A DNA stretch of 64,000 nucleotides from Bolinopsis microptera (taxonomy: Eukaryota; Ctenophora; Tentaculata; Lobata; Bolinopsidae): the NCBI RefSeq assembly GCF_026151205.1, contig NC_087075.1, forward strand, positions 10,338,303 through 10,402,302, read 5' to 3'. The first letter of the stretch is position 1. Every line of letters starts with the position of its first letter. Positions 10,947-22,751 of this stretch are shown here, one piece after another. Made by a program: the position numbers and the translations under genes. The notes beneath the pieces are model-generated. The model did not search any database. It was not told the DNA's origin and saw only the letters and a list, made by a program, of their open reading frames with translations.

Positions 10947-13698
10947 TCAAATGTCTAAAAAAGTGGTACTGATGCCGTCATCAAGTATCTTCCTTTTACA
11001 GTAAAAGTAGCTCAAGCCCTTTCTTTCCATTCGATAGCTCAACATGGTGTTGTTCTTGACTATGAAGCCTCTGTTTGTTGAGCTGACACTTTGCTTCGTT
11101 TGCAGAACTGAACGGAAATGCTCTATAGTGACCTGAGCTGCCTTGTTGATGCCTTTTGTCGAACACTTCTCTTTCTGTTTGGCATCAGGTTCGAAACAGA
11201 AATAGGTTTTAGCCGAAAGTCCAACAAAGCCACCTCCGCTCCACTCTACTTTGAATAACCCTGAAAGTAAACGACAATTATACTACCGACGCGACACCAA
11301 CCGCAGAGAATATTGAGATACATTTTGTATACAATAATGAATAACCCTCGCGAAACTTTCAAGATAAAATCAAAGTGACATTAAACTTGTCAAAATAATA
11401 ATAAAGTTAAACAACACAGCAGACCACTCACCTGGCGTCCTCCTATCGTAAGCCGCGTGTTCTTCGGTATCTGTACGAGGAAACCACTGCAACTTTATCT
11501 GAGCCCAATCTTGCCTGAGCTCAGGTTTTATGAGCTCATCCAGCGTGTCAGCTGCAAGTGCCATGTACAGCGAGTCTGAAAATTCGAAAACGATCAGTAC
11601 GAAGATGGAAGAATTTATTGTATTTACAGCAAAATGGAACGTGCGTGCGCGCGCATTACACGACTTTAGCGCGAAGAATACTACAAAAAATAATTTTGCG
11701 TCAGCGCACAAAATGAACAGAAGACCGTATTTCAGGTTTTAGCCAATGTCACAGTTTTGATCGTTTTGTACGGAATGTATCGATTAGATTATAGATTATT
11801 TGAACTTACCCGTATCCATCTCACAAAGAGAGAAGTACGGTCGAGGGATGTAACTCACGAGCACATCAAAGTAAAAAGAGAGCATTCTTAACTTTGCATA
11901 GGAGTAAACGAAAAAACCAATCTGGATAGGAAGATTGTGACGTATACTCTTCTTTCTCGATGTTACCTATAGAAGACACTATTAGGACTACATTCATATG
12001 AAATCGATGAAATCAACCATGAGGATTCAAACTGCAGATCACAGTAAATGTAGGCAACAATAATTACGGTAAGACAAATTAAAATTACCTCGTAGCAGTT
12101 ATCTGAAAGCTCATCCAAGGCGGAGAAGCGGGGGCCGTTAATGAGATCTGCGGCAGTCTCCTGATCCACTACGTCCACCTTGACGTGCTTGCTCTTGTTC
12201 ATTATCGTATATCCATAGAAGCTGTTCCCTGAGATAAACGATATTTGAACACTTGGAATCTAAAAGCAGGTGCTCGAATGTAAACGTGATCATAAGTTTG
12301 ATCAGGCAGTAAAGGAATATTGAGATCGCGTCAAGAGACATAAGCTAATGAAAATGTAGCTATTTATCTACCTATTAGTTTACTGGTCTCAGCTACAACT
12401 CTCAAGGCCGGATCTTGATCACCAGCCCTCCTGTCTTCCGATACGTTGTCAGCAAAGGATTTGAAGCACCTGCTGGGTGCGAATTCTATGACTTGATGGA
12501 TATCCGTCACCTCAAGCCCATGCTGAACGTACCAAATCAATAACGGCGTGATTATCAGAATCTTCTCGGCAAACATTGACCCGATTAAATATCGAGTCGG
12601 CTTGAAAGATTTCCCCGTTGAACGGAGGAATTCAGTCATATGTTCACCGATATCATCTGCCGTCACGGTGGTATTTTTAAAGATAGGAGGCATTTCTGCA
12701 TAGTGAGCCTTGAGGTGATCAGGAACCCTCAAGTCACATTGAACCGCACCAAATAGGTGTCCGTTCAAGATTTCTTCGAGTATCCTGTCTTTAGTCATTC
12801 TATACAGGTGTTCAGTGGTATAGACGTAGCGGTTGTGAATATCATGCCCTTTCTTGTATTGAGTCCACGAGCATTCCCACATTTCCACCAGGGTATAACC
12901 CAGCTTCCTGATGTAATCACTAATCTCTTTCGTCTTTTTGAATTTTTCATTCAAAGTTCTGCCGCTGACTTTGACGTCGCGATTATCTTTCTTGCAGGAA
13001 GGGCAGCCATGGAAATAGCACCCTTGAAACTGGTAAACTGTGTTCGTCTCCCTAGAATCAAAACAAATTAAGATACGTTGTTTTTTCCGCGTTATCACCA
13101 AAACTATTTGAATATAACATTAATTCATATGTAGTTCACTAATGGAAATAGGAAACATAAAACATACCTGTGGTAACCATCGACAGCGAGTCTCCTGGCG
13201 CCGATTCTGTACTCCCCTGTGTTTCTGACATGTTGTATTGAGATGTTTTCCCGATGCTCAACATCAGCCAACCATTCCGTTGCCACCATAGAGATCGGGC
13301 TAGGATATTCTTTGCGGAAGTTGTCAGCCGCCCTTCTTCGAATGTATAGCCCGGAGGCCATCTCTTGAGCTGTACACCATAAATAAAGGGCGTTGGCATC
13401 TGTAATTGAGTAATTGGTAAGAAATGTGATGTGATTGAGAGCGTTACATAACTTTTACGGAAGCAAGAACGATATTGACTGCTTACTGAAATAAGCAGCA
13501 AATCGAATGGAAATTGTTGTTGATATACAACAGAGTTACAAAAACACTATTGGTCATTCAGTTGATTTGTTGAATGTGATAAACATTTAATTTACCAAGC
13601 CCCAGGATTTTCCTTGTGACAGGATTATGTGCATCGTGTCCAACTGTGGTCACACCAGCCTCTTGAAAACGGTCAAAGATTAAAGCTGGTCCACCAAC
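10947..13698 (-). CDS. Protein-primed-type DNA polymerase B, palm region (left arm copy)
   Basis: Seven exons on the minus strand join in frame (13596-13698, 13168-13399, 12372-13051, 12089-12228, 11810-11966, 11432-11575, 10947-11260), giving about 589 residues with a stop after FLDI. Visible motifs: motif A DANALYLW (about residue 35), a QFQGCYFHGCPSC block, motif B in KLIGNSFYG, and motif C EMDTDSLYM (about residue 437), split by an intron inside the DTDS codons. This is the family B polymerase used by Polintons, adintoviruses and linear plasmids, which replicates DNA from a protein primer. The N-terminal exonuclease region is absent: exon 1 starts at a splice acceptor and the 563 bp repeat lies immediately upstream. 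The gene mirrors the right-arm copy exactly at all exon boundaries. Confidence 0.85.
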
Positions 13699-13767
13699 CT
13701 GTAAAATAGATTACAGACCTTTAAAATAGAAGACAGACCCTTTCGGAAACTTGGGTTATTGTGTATC

Positions 13768-14330
13768 TGTAAGACGTGATTATTTAAAAGATTTTTGATA
13801 GTATTGTGTAATAAGGCAGTATTGTGTAATAAGGCAGTATTGTGTAATAAGGCAGTGGAAGTGGAACATCCAGTTCTGGTCTGTGGTTAGGGAAAGTTAG
13901 AGAAAGAGAATACAATGGAGATTGTGGGTTGGACCTCACCTGGACGGACGAGAAATATGTCACTCTGGAGGAGAGACAATGGTTCTAGGAGAACTCAGAC
14001 GTAAACCCTTTGTGTAGATAGAGAGTCAAAGATAGATGTGAGCTCTAACAAACTATGGATTCAGAGGTCATCAGACAGGAAGCTTTGGATAAAAGATGAA
14101 TAGTCGTAACACCTGGATTCGGGACAATGAAGCTTTAGTGGGAGATAAGACCAGCTGCAAAAGGTGTGAGCAGGGGCACGTGAGTCTGGTTAGAGAGGTC
14201 GGGTGAAAAACCACGGACGCGGCAGTATTTATATCTGGGGGCTGGACCTGGCAAGAAAGAGATAGAGTTTGCCCGATTCGAGGGCCATTCGTGTAGGTTA
14301 CTTTGGAGCCAGGACCTGTTACGTCAGGGT
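13768..14330 (+). repeat. 563 bp module, copy A
   Basis: First of four copies of a module (A plus, B minus, C plus and truncated, D minus). A and B (14641-15203) form a perfect-looking inverted pair around a 310 bp loop. The outer end holds three 20 bp repeats of AATAAGGCAGTATTGTGT. Read on the opposite strand, the module contains GATATAAATACTGCC, a good TATA box. In copy A this faces the left polymerase gene. Confidence 0.9.
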
Positions 14331-14640
14331 CACTTGCTTCAGATTCGTAGATTATTTGTAGTAATTTAGGTTACGAACAACAAAAACGAAAGTAATAATG
14401 ATGGTAAAAAAGGGTAAGAAACAAAATGATTAACAATCCAATTACTACAAAATACACTTCCTAATTACTCTGACTTATGACGCCCTACATCTAAGTTGTA
14501 AAACACACGTCCTTACTCTACCTTTACCTATCACGGTTAACCATCGTTAACCGTCTCTAACGGAGTCTTACCCTTAAACTACACTTACATAACACTTTCA
14601 GTCCTCACTAACTACAGACCACGATAATGCTCTCTCCGGG
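14331..14640. other. loop between modules A and B
   Basis: Unique 310 bp segment, mirrored at 16652-16961 on the other arm. It contains no open frame of note, and a short GGTTAACCATCGTTAACCGT inverted motif. Confidence 0.7.
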
Positions 14641-15203
14641 ACCCTGACGTAACAGGTCCTGGCTCCAAAGTAACCTACACGAATGGCCCTCGAATCGGGC
14701 AAACTCTATCTCTTTCTTGCCAGGTCCAGCCCCCAGATATAAATACTGCCGCGTCCGTGGTTTTTCACCCGACCTCTCTAACCAGACTCACGTGCCCCTG
14801 CTCACACCTTTTGCAGCTGGTCTTATCTCCCACTAAAGCTTCATTGTCCCGAATCCAGGTGTTACGACTATTCATCTTTTATCCAAAGCTTCCTGTCTGA
14901 TGACCTCTGAATCCATAGTTTGTTAGAGCTCACATCTATCTTTGACTCTCTATCTACACAAAGGGTTTACGTCTGAGTTCTCCTAGAACCATTGTCTCTC
15001 CTCCAGAGTGACATATTTCTCGTCCGTCCAGGTGAGGTCCAACCCACAATCTCCATTGTATTCTCTTTCTCTAACTTTCCCTAACCACAGACCAGAACTG
15101 GATGTTCCACTTCCACTGCCTTATTACACAATACTGCCTTATTACACAATACTGCCTTATTACACAATACTATCAAAAATCTTTTAAATAATCACGTCTT
15201 ACA
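14641..15203 (-). repeat. 563 bp module, copy B
   Basis: Reverse complement of copy A (paired positions sum to 28971). The inner 62 bases, 15142-15203, run past the break of the large palindrome, so B is full length while its mirror C is truncated. Its TATA box (about 14734) faces the central ORF. Confidence 0.9.
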
Positions 15204-15577
15204 CAACTTTACAAAATATATTCTTTTTTAGAACCTTACTATAACAGTATAATAATTTAATAGAAACTCTTGTACTACAGACTCTATTCCATGCCTGCTC
15301 CTAATCACTCAATATTCACAGCTTACACAACTTTACAAAATCTGAGCTTTTTTAGAACTTTACTATAATAGTACATATAATAACTTTATAGAAAATCTCG
15401 TACTACAGACTATCGTTCCAAGACTATCTTTAACTCACTTTTCAAAATTCTTACTCTACCAAACTCATTACTCTGTCCCAGAACCAAATAAAATTGTTCC
15501 TTTTTGAACCCCATGACGGGCCATCTATTCACTGTTCATCTTCATATTATGTTCTATTGTCTATATAAGTATAATGC

Positions 15578-15805
15578 TTGACTCACTTACTTCACTCCGT
15601 CTTAATTATGTCTGACTCTGTACAACACTACAACATGGCGAAATCAGTTCTTCTGACGATCCTCCTGCTCCTCCTCCTCGTGTCACTTTGTACTTTATTT
15701 TGGGTATTTTTCCCCACTCCACTTGTTGCCCCGACAGCTCCGACTCCGAACCCCAGTCTTCCTATCCAAAATGATATGGTGAGCAGCTCCTTTCCGGATG
15801 ATTAG
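15578..15805 (+). CDS. small single-pass membrane protein candidate
   Basis: 75-codon frame. After a polar N-terminus (MTHLLHSVLIMSDSVQHYN) comes a strong hydrophobic segment at about residues 22-47 with a run of leucines, then a Pro/Thr/Ala-rich tail ending in DD. An internal start at MAKSVLL (residue 20) would put the hydrophobic stretch at the N-terminus as a signal anchor. It is the only plausible ORF in the palindrome centre and lies about 0.8 kb downstream of the TATA box in module B. I do not recognise a family. It could be a small virion or membrane protein of the element, or chance. Confidence 0.4.
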   Translation: MTHLLHSVLIMSDSVQHYNMAKSVLLTILLLLLLVSLCTLFWVFFPTPLVAPTAPTPNPSLPIQNDMVSSSFPDD

Positions 15806-15846
15806 ATTCGCTCCTTATGTATTGATCAGCTTTTCTCCACCGCCCC

Positions 15847-15866
15847 TGGGGGATGATAATCCCCCA
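15847..15866. other. 8 bp stem hairpin after the central ORF
   Basis: TGGGGGAT, loop GATA, ATCCCCCA: a perfect 8 bp stem 41 bases after the stop codon of the small ORF. It could act on RNA 3' processing or as a DNA cruciform; function unknown. Confidence 0.4.
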
Positions 15867-16150
15867 TAGTTATTCAATCCAGTCTAAGTTTACTTTATAA
15901 ATTCATTACTCTTCCACATCTATCAAATCTTTTCGTTTTTAGGTTGGAAGAATAGCGTAAAACCTTTTGGATTCAACTGCTACTACTAGAATGTATTTAC
16001 AACCTGGTAAGTCTCCAAGTCTCCAGGTCTCCTCCCAACATCGTTCTATTGTTTCTTTTACTGTGTATCTCTCTTGTTCCACTGGTGTTCCTCTTAATTA
16101 TCAACCTTTCTGCGTCTCTCTCTTCTTCTCACACCATGTCTCTGTTTCTG

Positions 16151-16651
16151 TAAGGCAGTATTGTGTAATAAGGCAGTGGAAGTGGAACATCCAGTTCTGG
16201 TCTGTGGTTAGGGAAAGTTAGAGAAAGAGAATACAATGGAGATTGTGGGTTGGACCTCACCTGGACGGACGAGAAATATGTCACTCTGGAGGAGAGACAA
16301 TGGTTCTAGGAGAACTCAGACGTAAACCCTTTGTGTAGATAGAGAGTCAAAGATAGATGTGAGCTCTAACAAACTATGGATTCAGAGGTCATCAGACAGG
16401 AAGCTTTGGATAAAAGATGAATAGTCGTAACACCTGGATTCGGGACAATGAAGCTTTAGTGGGAGATAAGACCAGCTGCAAAAGGTGTGAGCAGGGGCAC
16501 GTGAGTCTGGTTAGAGAGGTCGGGTGAAAAACCACGGACGCGGCAGTATTTATATCTGGGGGCTGGACCTGGCAAGAAAGAGATAGAGTTTGCCCGATTC
16601 GAGGGCCATTCGTGTAGGTTACTTTGGAGCCAGGACCTGTTACGTCAGGGT
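16151..16651 (+). repeat. 563 bp module, copy C (truncated)
   Basis: Plus-orientation copy lacking the outer ~62 bases. Its truncation point at 16151 is exactly where the 14 kb palindrome stops pairing (15141/16151), so this is the probable rearrangement breakpoint. Confidence 0.88.
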
Positions 16652-16961
16652 CCCGGAGAGAGCATTATCGTGGTCTGTAGTTAGTGAGGACTGAAAGTGT
16701 TATGTAAGTGTAGTTTAAGGGTAAGACTCCGTTAGAGACGGTTAACGATGGTTAACCGTGATAGGTAAAGGTAGAGTAAGGACGTGTGTTTTACAACTTA
16801 GATGTAGGGCGTCATAAGTCAGAGTAATTAGGAAGTGTATTTTGTAGTAATTGGATTGTTAATCATTTTGTTTCTTACCCTTTTTTACCATCATTATTAC
16901 TTTCGTTTTTGTTGTTCGTAACCTAAATTACTACAAATAATCTACGAATCTGAAGCAAGTG

Positions 16962-17524
16962 ACCCTGACGTAACAGGTCCTGGCTCCAAAGTAACCTACA
17001 CGAATGGCCCTCGAATCGGGCAAACTCTATCTCTTTCTTGCCAGGTCCAGCCCCCAGATATAAATACTGCCGCGTCCGTGGTTTTTCACCCGACCTCTCT
17101 AACCAGACTCACGTGCCCCTGCTCACACCTTTTGCAGCTGGTCTTATCTCCCACTAAAGCTTCATTGTCCCGAATCCAGGTGTTACGACTATTCATCTTT
17201 TATCCAAAGCTTCCTGTCTGATGACCTCTGAATCCATAGTTTGTTAGAGCTCACATCTATCTTTGACTCTCTATCTACACAAAGGGTTTACGTCTGAGTT
17301 CTCCTAGAACCATTGTCTCTCCTCCAGAGTGACATATTTCTCGTCCGTCCAGGTGAGGTCCAACCCACAATCTCCATTGTATTCTCTTTCTCTAACTTTC
17401 CCTAACCACAGACCAGAACTGGATGTTCCACTTCCACTGCCTTATTACACAATACTGCCTTATTACACAATACTGCCTTATTACACAATACTATCAAAAA
17501 TCTTTTAAATAATCACGTCTTACA
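16962..17524 (-). repeat. 563 bp module, copy D
   Basis: Mirror of copy A. It carries GATATAAATACTGCC near 17055 on the plus strand, about 540 bp upstream of the first visible exon of the right polymerase copy. A promoter role for that gene is inferred from position only. Confidence 0.88.
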
Positions 17525-17593
17525 GATACACAATAACCCAAGTTTCCGAAAGGGTCTGTCTTCTATTTTAAAGGTCTGTAATCTATTTTACAG

Positions 17594-20345
17594 GTTGGTG
17601 GACCAGCTTTAATCTTTGACCGTTTTCAAGAGGCTGGTGTGACCACAGTTGGACACGATGCACATAATCCTGTCACAAGGAAAATCCTGGGGCTTGGTAA
17701 ATTAAATGTTTATCACATTCAACAAATCAACTGAATGACCAATAGTGTTTTTGTAACTCTGTTGTATATCAACAACAATTTCCATTCGATTTGCTGCTTA
17801 TTTCAGTAAGCAGTCAATATCGTTCTTGCTTCCGTAAAAGTTATGTAACGCTCTCAATCACATCACATTTCTTACCAATTACTCAATTACAGATGCCAAC
17901 GCCCTTTATTTATGGTGTACAGCTCAAGAGATGGCCTCCGGGCTATACATTCGAAGAAGGGCGGCTGACAACTTCCGCAAAGAATATCCTAGCCCGATCT
18001 CTATGGTGGCAACGGAATGGTTGGCTGATGTTGAGCATCGGGAAAACATCTCAATACAACATGTCAGAAACACAGGGGAGTACAGAATCGGCGCCAGGAG
18101 ACTCGCTGTCGATGGTTACCACAGGTATGTTTTATGTTTCCTATTTCCATTAGTGAACTACATATGAATTAATGTTATATTCAAATAGTTTTGGTGATAA
18201 CGCGGAAAAAACAACGTATCTTAATTTGTTTTGATTCTAGGGAGACGAACACAGTTTACCAGTTTCAAGGGTGCTATTTCCATGGCTGCCCTTCCTGCAA
18301 GAAAGATAATCGCGACGTCAAAGTCAGCGGCAGAACTTTGAATGAAAAATTCAAAAAGACGAAAGAGATTAGTGATTACATCAGGAAGCTGGGTTATACC
18401 CTGGTGGAAATGTGGGAATGCTCGTGGACTCAATACAAGAAAGGGCATGATATTCACAACCGCTACGTCTATACCACTGAACACCTGTATAGAATGACTA
18501 AAGACAGGATACTCGAAGAAATCTTGAACGGACACCTATTTGGTGCGGTTCAATGTGACTTGAGGGTTCCTGATCACCTCAAGGCTCACTATGCAGAAAT
18601 GCCTCCTATCTTTAAAAATACCACCGTGACGGCAGATGATATCGGTGAACATATGACTGAATTCCTCCGTTCAACGGGGAAATCTTTCAAGCCGACTCGA
18701 TATTTAATCGGGTCAATGTTTGCCGAGAAGATTCTGATAATCACGCCGTTATTGATTTGGTACGTTCAGCATGGGCTTGAGGTGACGGATATCCATCAAG
18801 TCATAGAATTCGCACCCAGCAGGTGCTTCAAATCCTTTGCTGACAACGTATCGGAAGACAGGAGGGCTGGTGATCAAGATCCGGCCTTGAGAGTTGTAGC
18901 TGAGACCAGTAAACTAATAGGTAGATAAATAGCTACATTTTCATTAGCTTATGTCTCTTGACGCGATCTCAATATTCCTTTACTGCCTGATCAAACTTAT
19001 GATCACGTTTACATTCGAGCACCTGCTTTTAGATTCCAAGTGTTCAAATATCGTTTATCTCAGGGAACAGCTTCTATGGATATACGATAATGAACAAGAG
19101 CAAGCACGTCAAGGTGGACGTAGTGGATCAGGAGACTGCCGCAGATCTCATTAACGGCCCCCGCTTCTCCGCCTTGGATGAGCTTTCAGATAACTGCTAC
19201 GAGGTAATTTTAATTTGTCTTACCGTAATTATTGTTGCCTACATTTACTGTGATCTGCAGTTTGAATCCTCATGGTTGATTTCATCGATTTCATATGAAT
19301 GTAGTCCTAATAGTGTCTTCTATAGGTAACATCGAGAAAGAAGAGTATACGTCACAATCTTCCTATCCAGATTGGTTTTTTCGTTTACTCCTATGCAAAG
19401 TTAAGAATGCTCTCTTTTTACTTTGATGTGCTCGTGAGTTACATCCCTCGACCGTACTTCTCTCTTTGTGAGATGGATACGGGTAAGTTCAAATAATCTA
19501 TAATCTAATCGATACATTCCGTACAAAACGATCAAAACTGTGACATTGGCTAAAACCTGAAATACGGTCTTCTGTTCATTTTGTGCGCTGACGCAAAATT
19601 ATTTTTTGTAGTATTCTTCGCGCTAAAGTCGTGTAATGCGCGCGCACGCACGTTCCATTTTGCTGTAAATACAATAAATTCTTCCATCTTCGTACTGATC
19701 GTTTTCGAATTTTCAGACTCGCTGTACATGGCACTTGCAGCTGACACGCTGGATGAGCTCATAAAACCTGAGCTCAGGCAAGATTGGGCTCAGATAAAGT
19801 TGCAGTGGTTTCCTCGTACAGATACCGAAGAACACGCGGCTTACGATAGGAGGACGCCAGGTGAGTGGTCTGCTGTGTTGTTTAACTTTATTATTATTTT
19901 GACAAGTTTAATGTCACTTTGATTTTATCTTGAAAGTTTCGCGAGGGTTATTCATTATTGTATACAAAATGTATCTCAATATTCTCTGCGGTTGGTGTCG
20001 CGTCGGTAGTATAATTGTCGTTTACTTTCAGGGTTATTCAAAGTAGAGTGGAGCGGAGGTGGCTTTGTTGGACTTTCGGCTAAAACCTATTTCTGTTTCG
20101 AACCTGATGCCAAACAGAAAGAGAAGTGTTCGACAAAAGGCATCAACAAGGCAGCTCAGGTCACTATAGAGCATTTCCGTTCAGTTCTGCAAACGAAGCA
20201 AAGTGTCAGCTCAACAAACAGAGGCTTCATAGTCAAGAACAACACCATGTTGAGCTATCGAATGGAAAGAAAGGGCTTGAGCTACTTTTACTGTAAAAGG
20301 AAGATACTTGATGACGGCATCAGTACCACTTTTTTAGACATTTGA
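17594..20345 (+). CDS. Protein-primed-type DNA polymerase B, palm region (right arm copy)
   Basis: Seven exons: 17594-17696, 17893-18124, 18241-18920, 19064-19203, 19326-19482, 19717-19860, 20032-20345. All introns are GT-AG, phases agree and the summed length is 1,770 nt (590 codons with stop). Motif A aspartate lies in DANALYLW, motif B in KLIGNSFYG and the motif C pair in EMDTDSLYM; a KRKILDDG stretch near the end matches the basic motif after motif C in this family. The predicted product keeps the catalytic palm but lacks the upstream exonuclease domain and probably its own start codon, so it is a truncated gene despite intact splice sites and frames. Intron 3 begins at GTAGAT and contains the start of the tandem duplication. 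Confidence 0.87.
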
Positions 20346-22751
20346 TGTATCTCACATCGGTTTTGTATACAGTATATGTAAATTTGTAATTGGAAGCTGT
20401 AGTTTCATTCTATTTTTGTCTTTGTGTAAAACTGATGTTTACATCCTTTGATATTTTACGCTGATTGGTCTTAACCTTGATCACGTGACTCGATAGAAAC
20501 CCTACTCCATATTAGAAGGCAATGTTCCCTTGTTATACCATAAATGGTAATCTGTAGTTCGACCACCTGTGGTCGACTACCTGTGATCACGTGACAACGC
20601 CAACTAGCCAACCAGATTCACAAAAACGAATATAAATCACGTGACACTGCCTTAATGACCAATCAGAGGTTCTCTTTTACACCACGTGACAACTGTGTAG
20701 AATAGATATTTTGCAGCAATATAAATCACGTGACACTGCCTTAATGACCAATCAGAGGCTCTCTTTTACACCACGTGACAACTGTGCAGAATAGATATTT
20801 TTTGCAGCCAAATCAGCACATACATTACTACAAACTAATAGGTAGATAAATAGCTACATTTTCATTAGCTTATATCTCTTGACGCGATCTCAATATTCCT
20901 TTACTGCCTGATCAAACTTATGATCACGTTTACATTCGAGCACCTGCTTTTAGATTCCAAGTGTTCAAATATCGTTTATCTCAGGGAACAGCTTCTATGG
21001 ATATACGATAATGAACAAGAGCAAGCACGTCAAGGTGGACGTAGTGGATCAGGAGACTGCCGCAGATCTCATTAACGGCCCCCGCTTCTCCGCCTTGGAT
21101 GAGCTTTCAGATAACTGCTACGAGGTAATTTTAATTTGTCTTACCGTAATTATTGTTGCCTACATTTACTGTGATCTGCAGTTTGAATCCTCATGGTTGA
21201 TTTCATCGATTTCATATGAATGTAGTCCTAATAGTGTCTTCTATAGGTAACATCGAGAAAGAAGAGTATACGTCACAATCTTCCTATCCAGATTGGTTTT
21301 TTCGTTTACTCCTATGCAAAGTTAAGAATGCTCTCTTTTTACTTTGATGTGCTCGTGAGTTACATCCCTCGACCGTACTTCTCTCTTTGTGAGATGGATA
21401 CGGGTAAGTTCAAATAATCTATAATCTAATCGATACATTCCGTACAAAACGATCAAAACTGTGACATTGGCTAAAACCTGAAATACGGTCTTCTGTTCAT
21501 TTTGTGCGCTGACGCAAAATTATTTTTTGTAGTATTCTTCGCGCTAAAGTCGTGTAATGCGCGGGCACGCACGTTCCATTTTGCTGTAAATACAATAAAT
21601 TCTTCCATCTTCGTACTGATCGTTTTCGAATTTTCAGACTCGCTGTACATGGCACTTGCAGCTGACACGCTGGATGAGCTCATAAAACCTGAGCTCAGGC
21701 AAGATTGGGCTCAGATAAAGTTGCAGTGGTTTCCTCGTACAGATACCGAAGAACACGCGGCTTACGATAGGAGGACGCCAGGTGAGTGGTCTGCTGTGTT
21801 GTTTAACTTTATTATTATTTTGACAAGTTTAATGTCACTTTGATTTTATCTTGAAAGTTTCGCGAGGGTTATTCATTATTGTATACAAAATGTATCTCAA
21901 TATTCTCTGCGGTTGGTGTCGCGTCGGTAGTATAATTGTCGTTTACTTTCAGGGTTATTCAAAGTAGAGTGGAGCGGAGGTGGCTTTGTTGGACTTTCGG
22001 CTAAAACCTATTTCTGTTTCGAACCTGATGCCAAACAGAAAGAGAAGTGTTCGACAAAAGGCATCAACAAGGCAGCTCAGGTCACTATAGAGCATTTCCG
22101 TTCAGTTCTGCAAACGAAGCAAAGTGTCAGCTCAACAAACAGAGGCTTCATAGTCAAGAACAACACCATGTTGAGCTATCGAATGGAAAGAAAGGGCTTG
22201 AGCTACTTTTACTGTAAAAGGAAGATACTTGATGACGGCATCAGTACCACTTTTTTAGACATTTGATGTATCTCACATCGGTTTTGTATACAGTATATGT
22301 AAATTTGTAATTGGAAGCTGTAGTTTCATTCTATTTTTGTCTTTGTGTAAAACTGATGTTTACATCCTTTGATATTTTACGCTGATTGGTCTTAACCTTG
22401 ATCACGTGACTCGATAGAAACCCTACTCCATATTAGAAGGCAATGTTCCCTTGTTATACCATAAATGGTAATCTGTAGTTCGACCACCTGTGGTCGACTA
22501 CCTGTGATCACGTGACAACGCCAACTAGCCAACCAGATTCACAAAAACGAATATAAATCACGTGACACTGCCTTAATGACCAATCAGAGGTTCTCTTTTA
22601 CACCACGTGACAACTGTGTAGAATAGATATTTTGCAGCAATATAAATCACGTGACACTGCCTTAATGACCAATCAGAGGCTCTCTTTTACACCACGTGAC
22701 AACTGTGCAGAATAGATATTTTTTGCAGCCAAATCAGCACATACATTACTA
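18910..22751. repeat. 1,921 bp tandem duplication, right arm
   Basis: Mirror of the left-arm duplication, units 18910-20830 and 20831-22751. At the junction the terminal sequence CATACATTACTAC is followed directly by AAACTAATAGGTAG, which is the exon 3/intron 3 boundary, so the breakpoint joins the element end to the polymerase gene. Confidence 0.95.
20985..22266 (+). pseudogene. DNA polymerase B, duplicated last four exons (right distal)
   Basis: Copies of exons 4-7 at 20985-21124, 21247-21403, 21638-21781 and 21953-22266, with stop at 22264-22266. It mirrors the left distal copy, including the private GGGC variant near 21562. Motif A exons are missing. Confidence 0.85.

Larger units (their letters stand above)
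8541..12382. repeat. 1,921 bp tandem duplication, left arm
   Basis: Unit 8541-10461 is repeated at 10462-12382 with only a few differences (for example CCCGCG versus CGCGCG near 9728/11648). Each unit spans the element terminus, the terminal E-box/CCAAT region and the last four polymerase exons. The inner unit therefore contains an internal copy of the element end. Confidence 0.95.
15142..16150. other. unpaired centre of the palindrome
   Basis: The only single-copy part of the element. It contains the end of module B, two imperfect ~120 bp direct repeats starting TTACACAACTTTACAAAAT (near 15201 and 15324), the small membrane-protein ORF and a GC hairpin. A second frame at 15967-16221 runs into module C and has no features I recognise. 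Confidence 0.8.

Noticed and set aside
12757-13071. 104-codon frame antisense to polymerase exon 3 (also at 18221-18535)
   Set aside because: A shadow of the polymerase coding strand with no features of its own.
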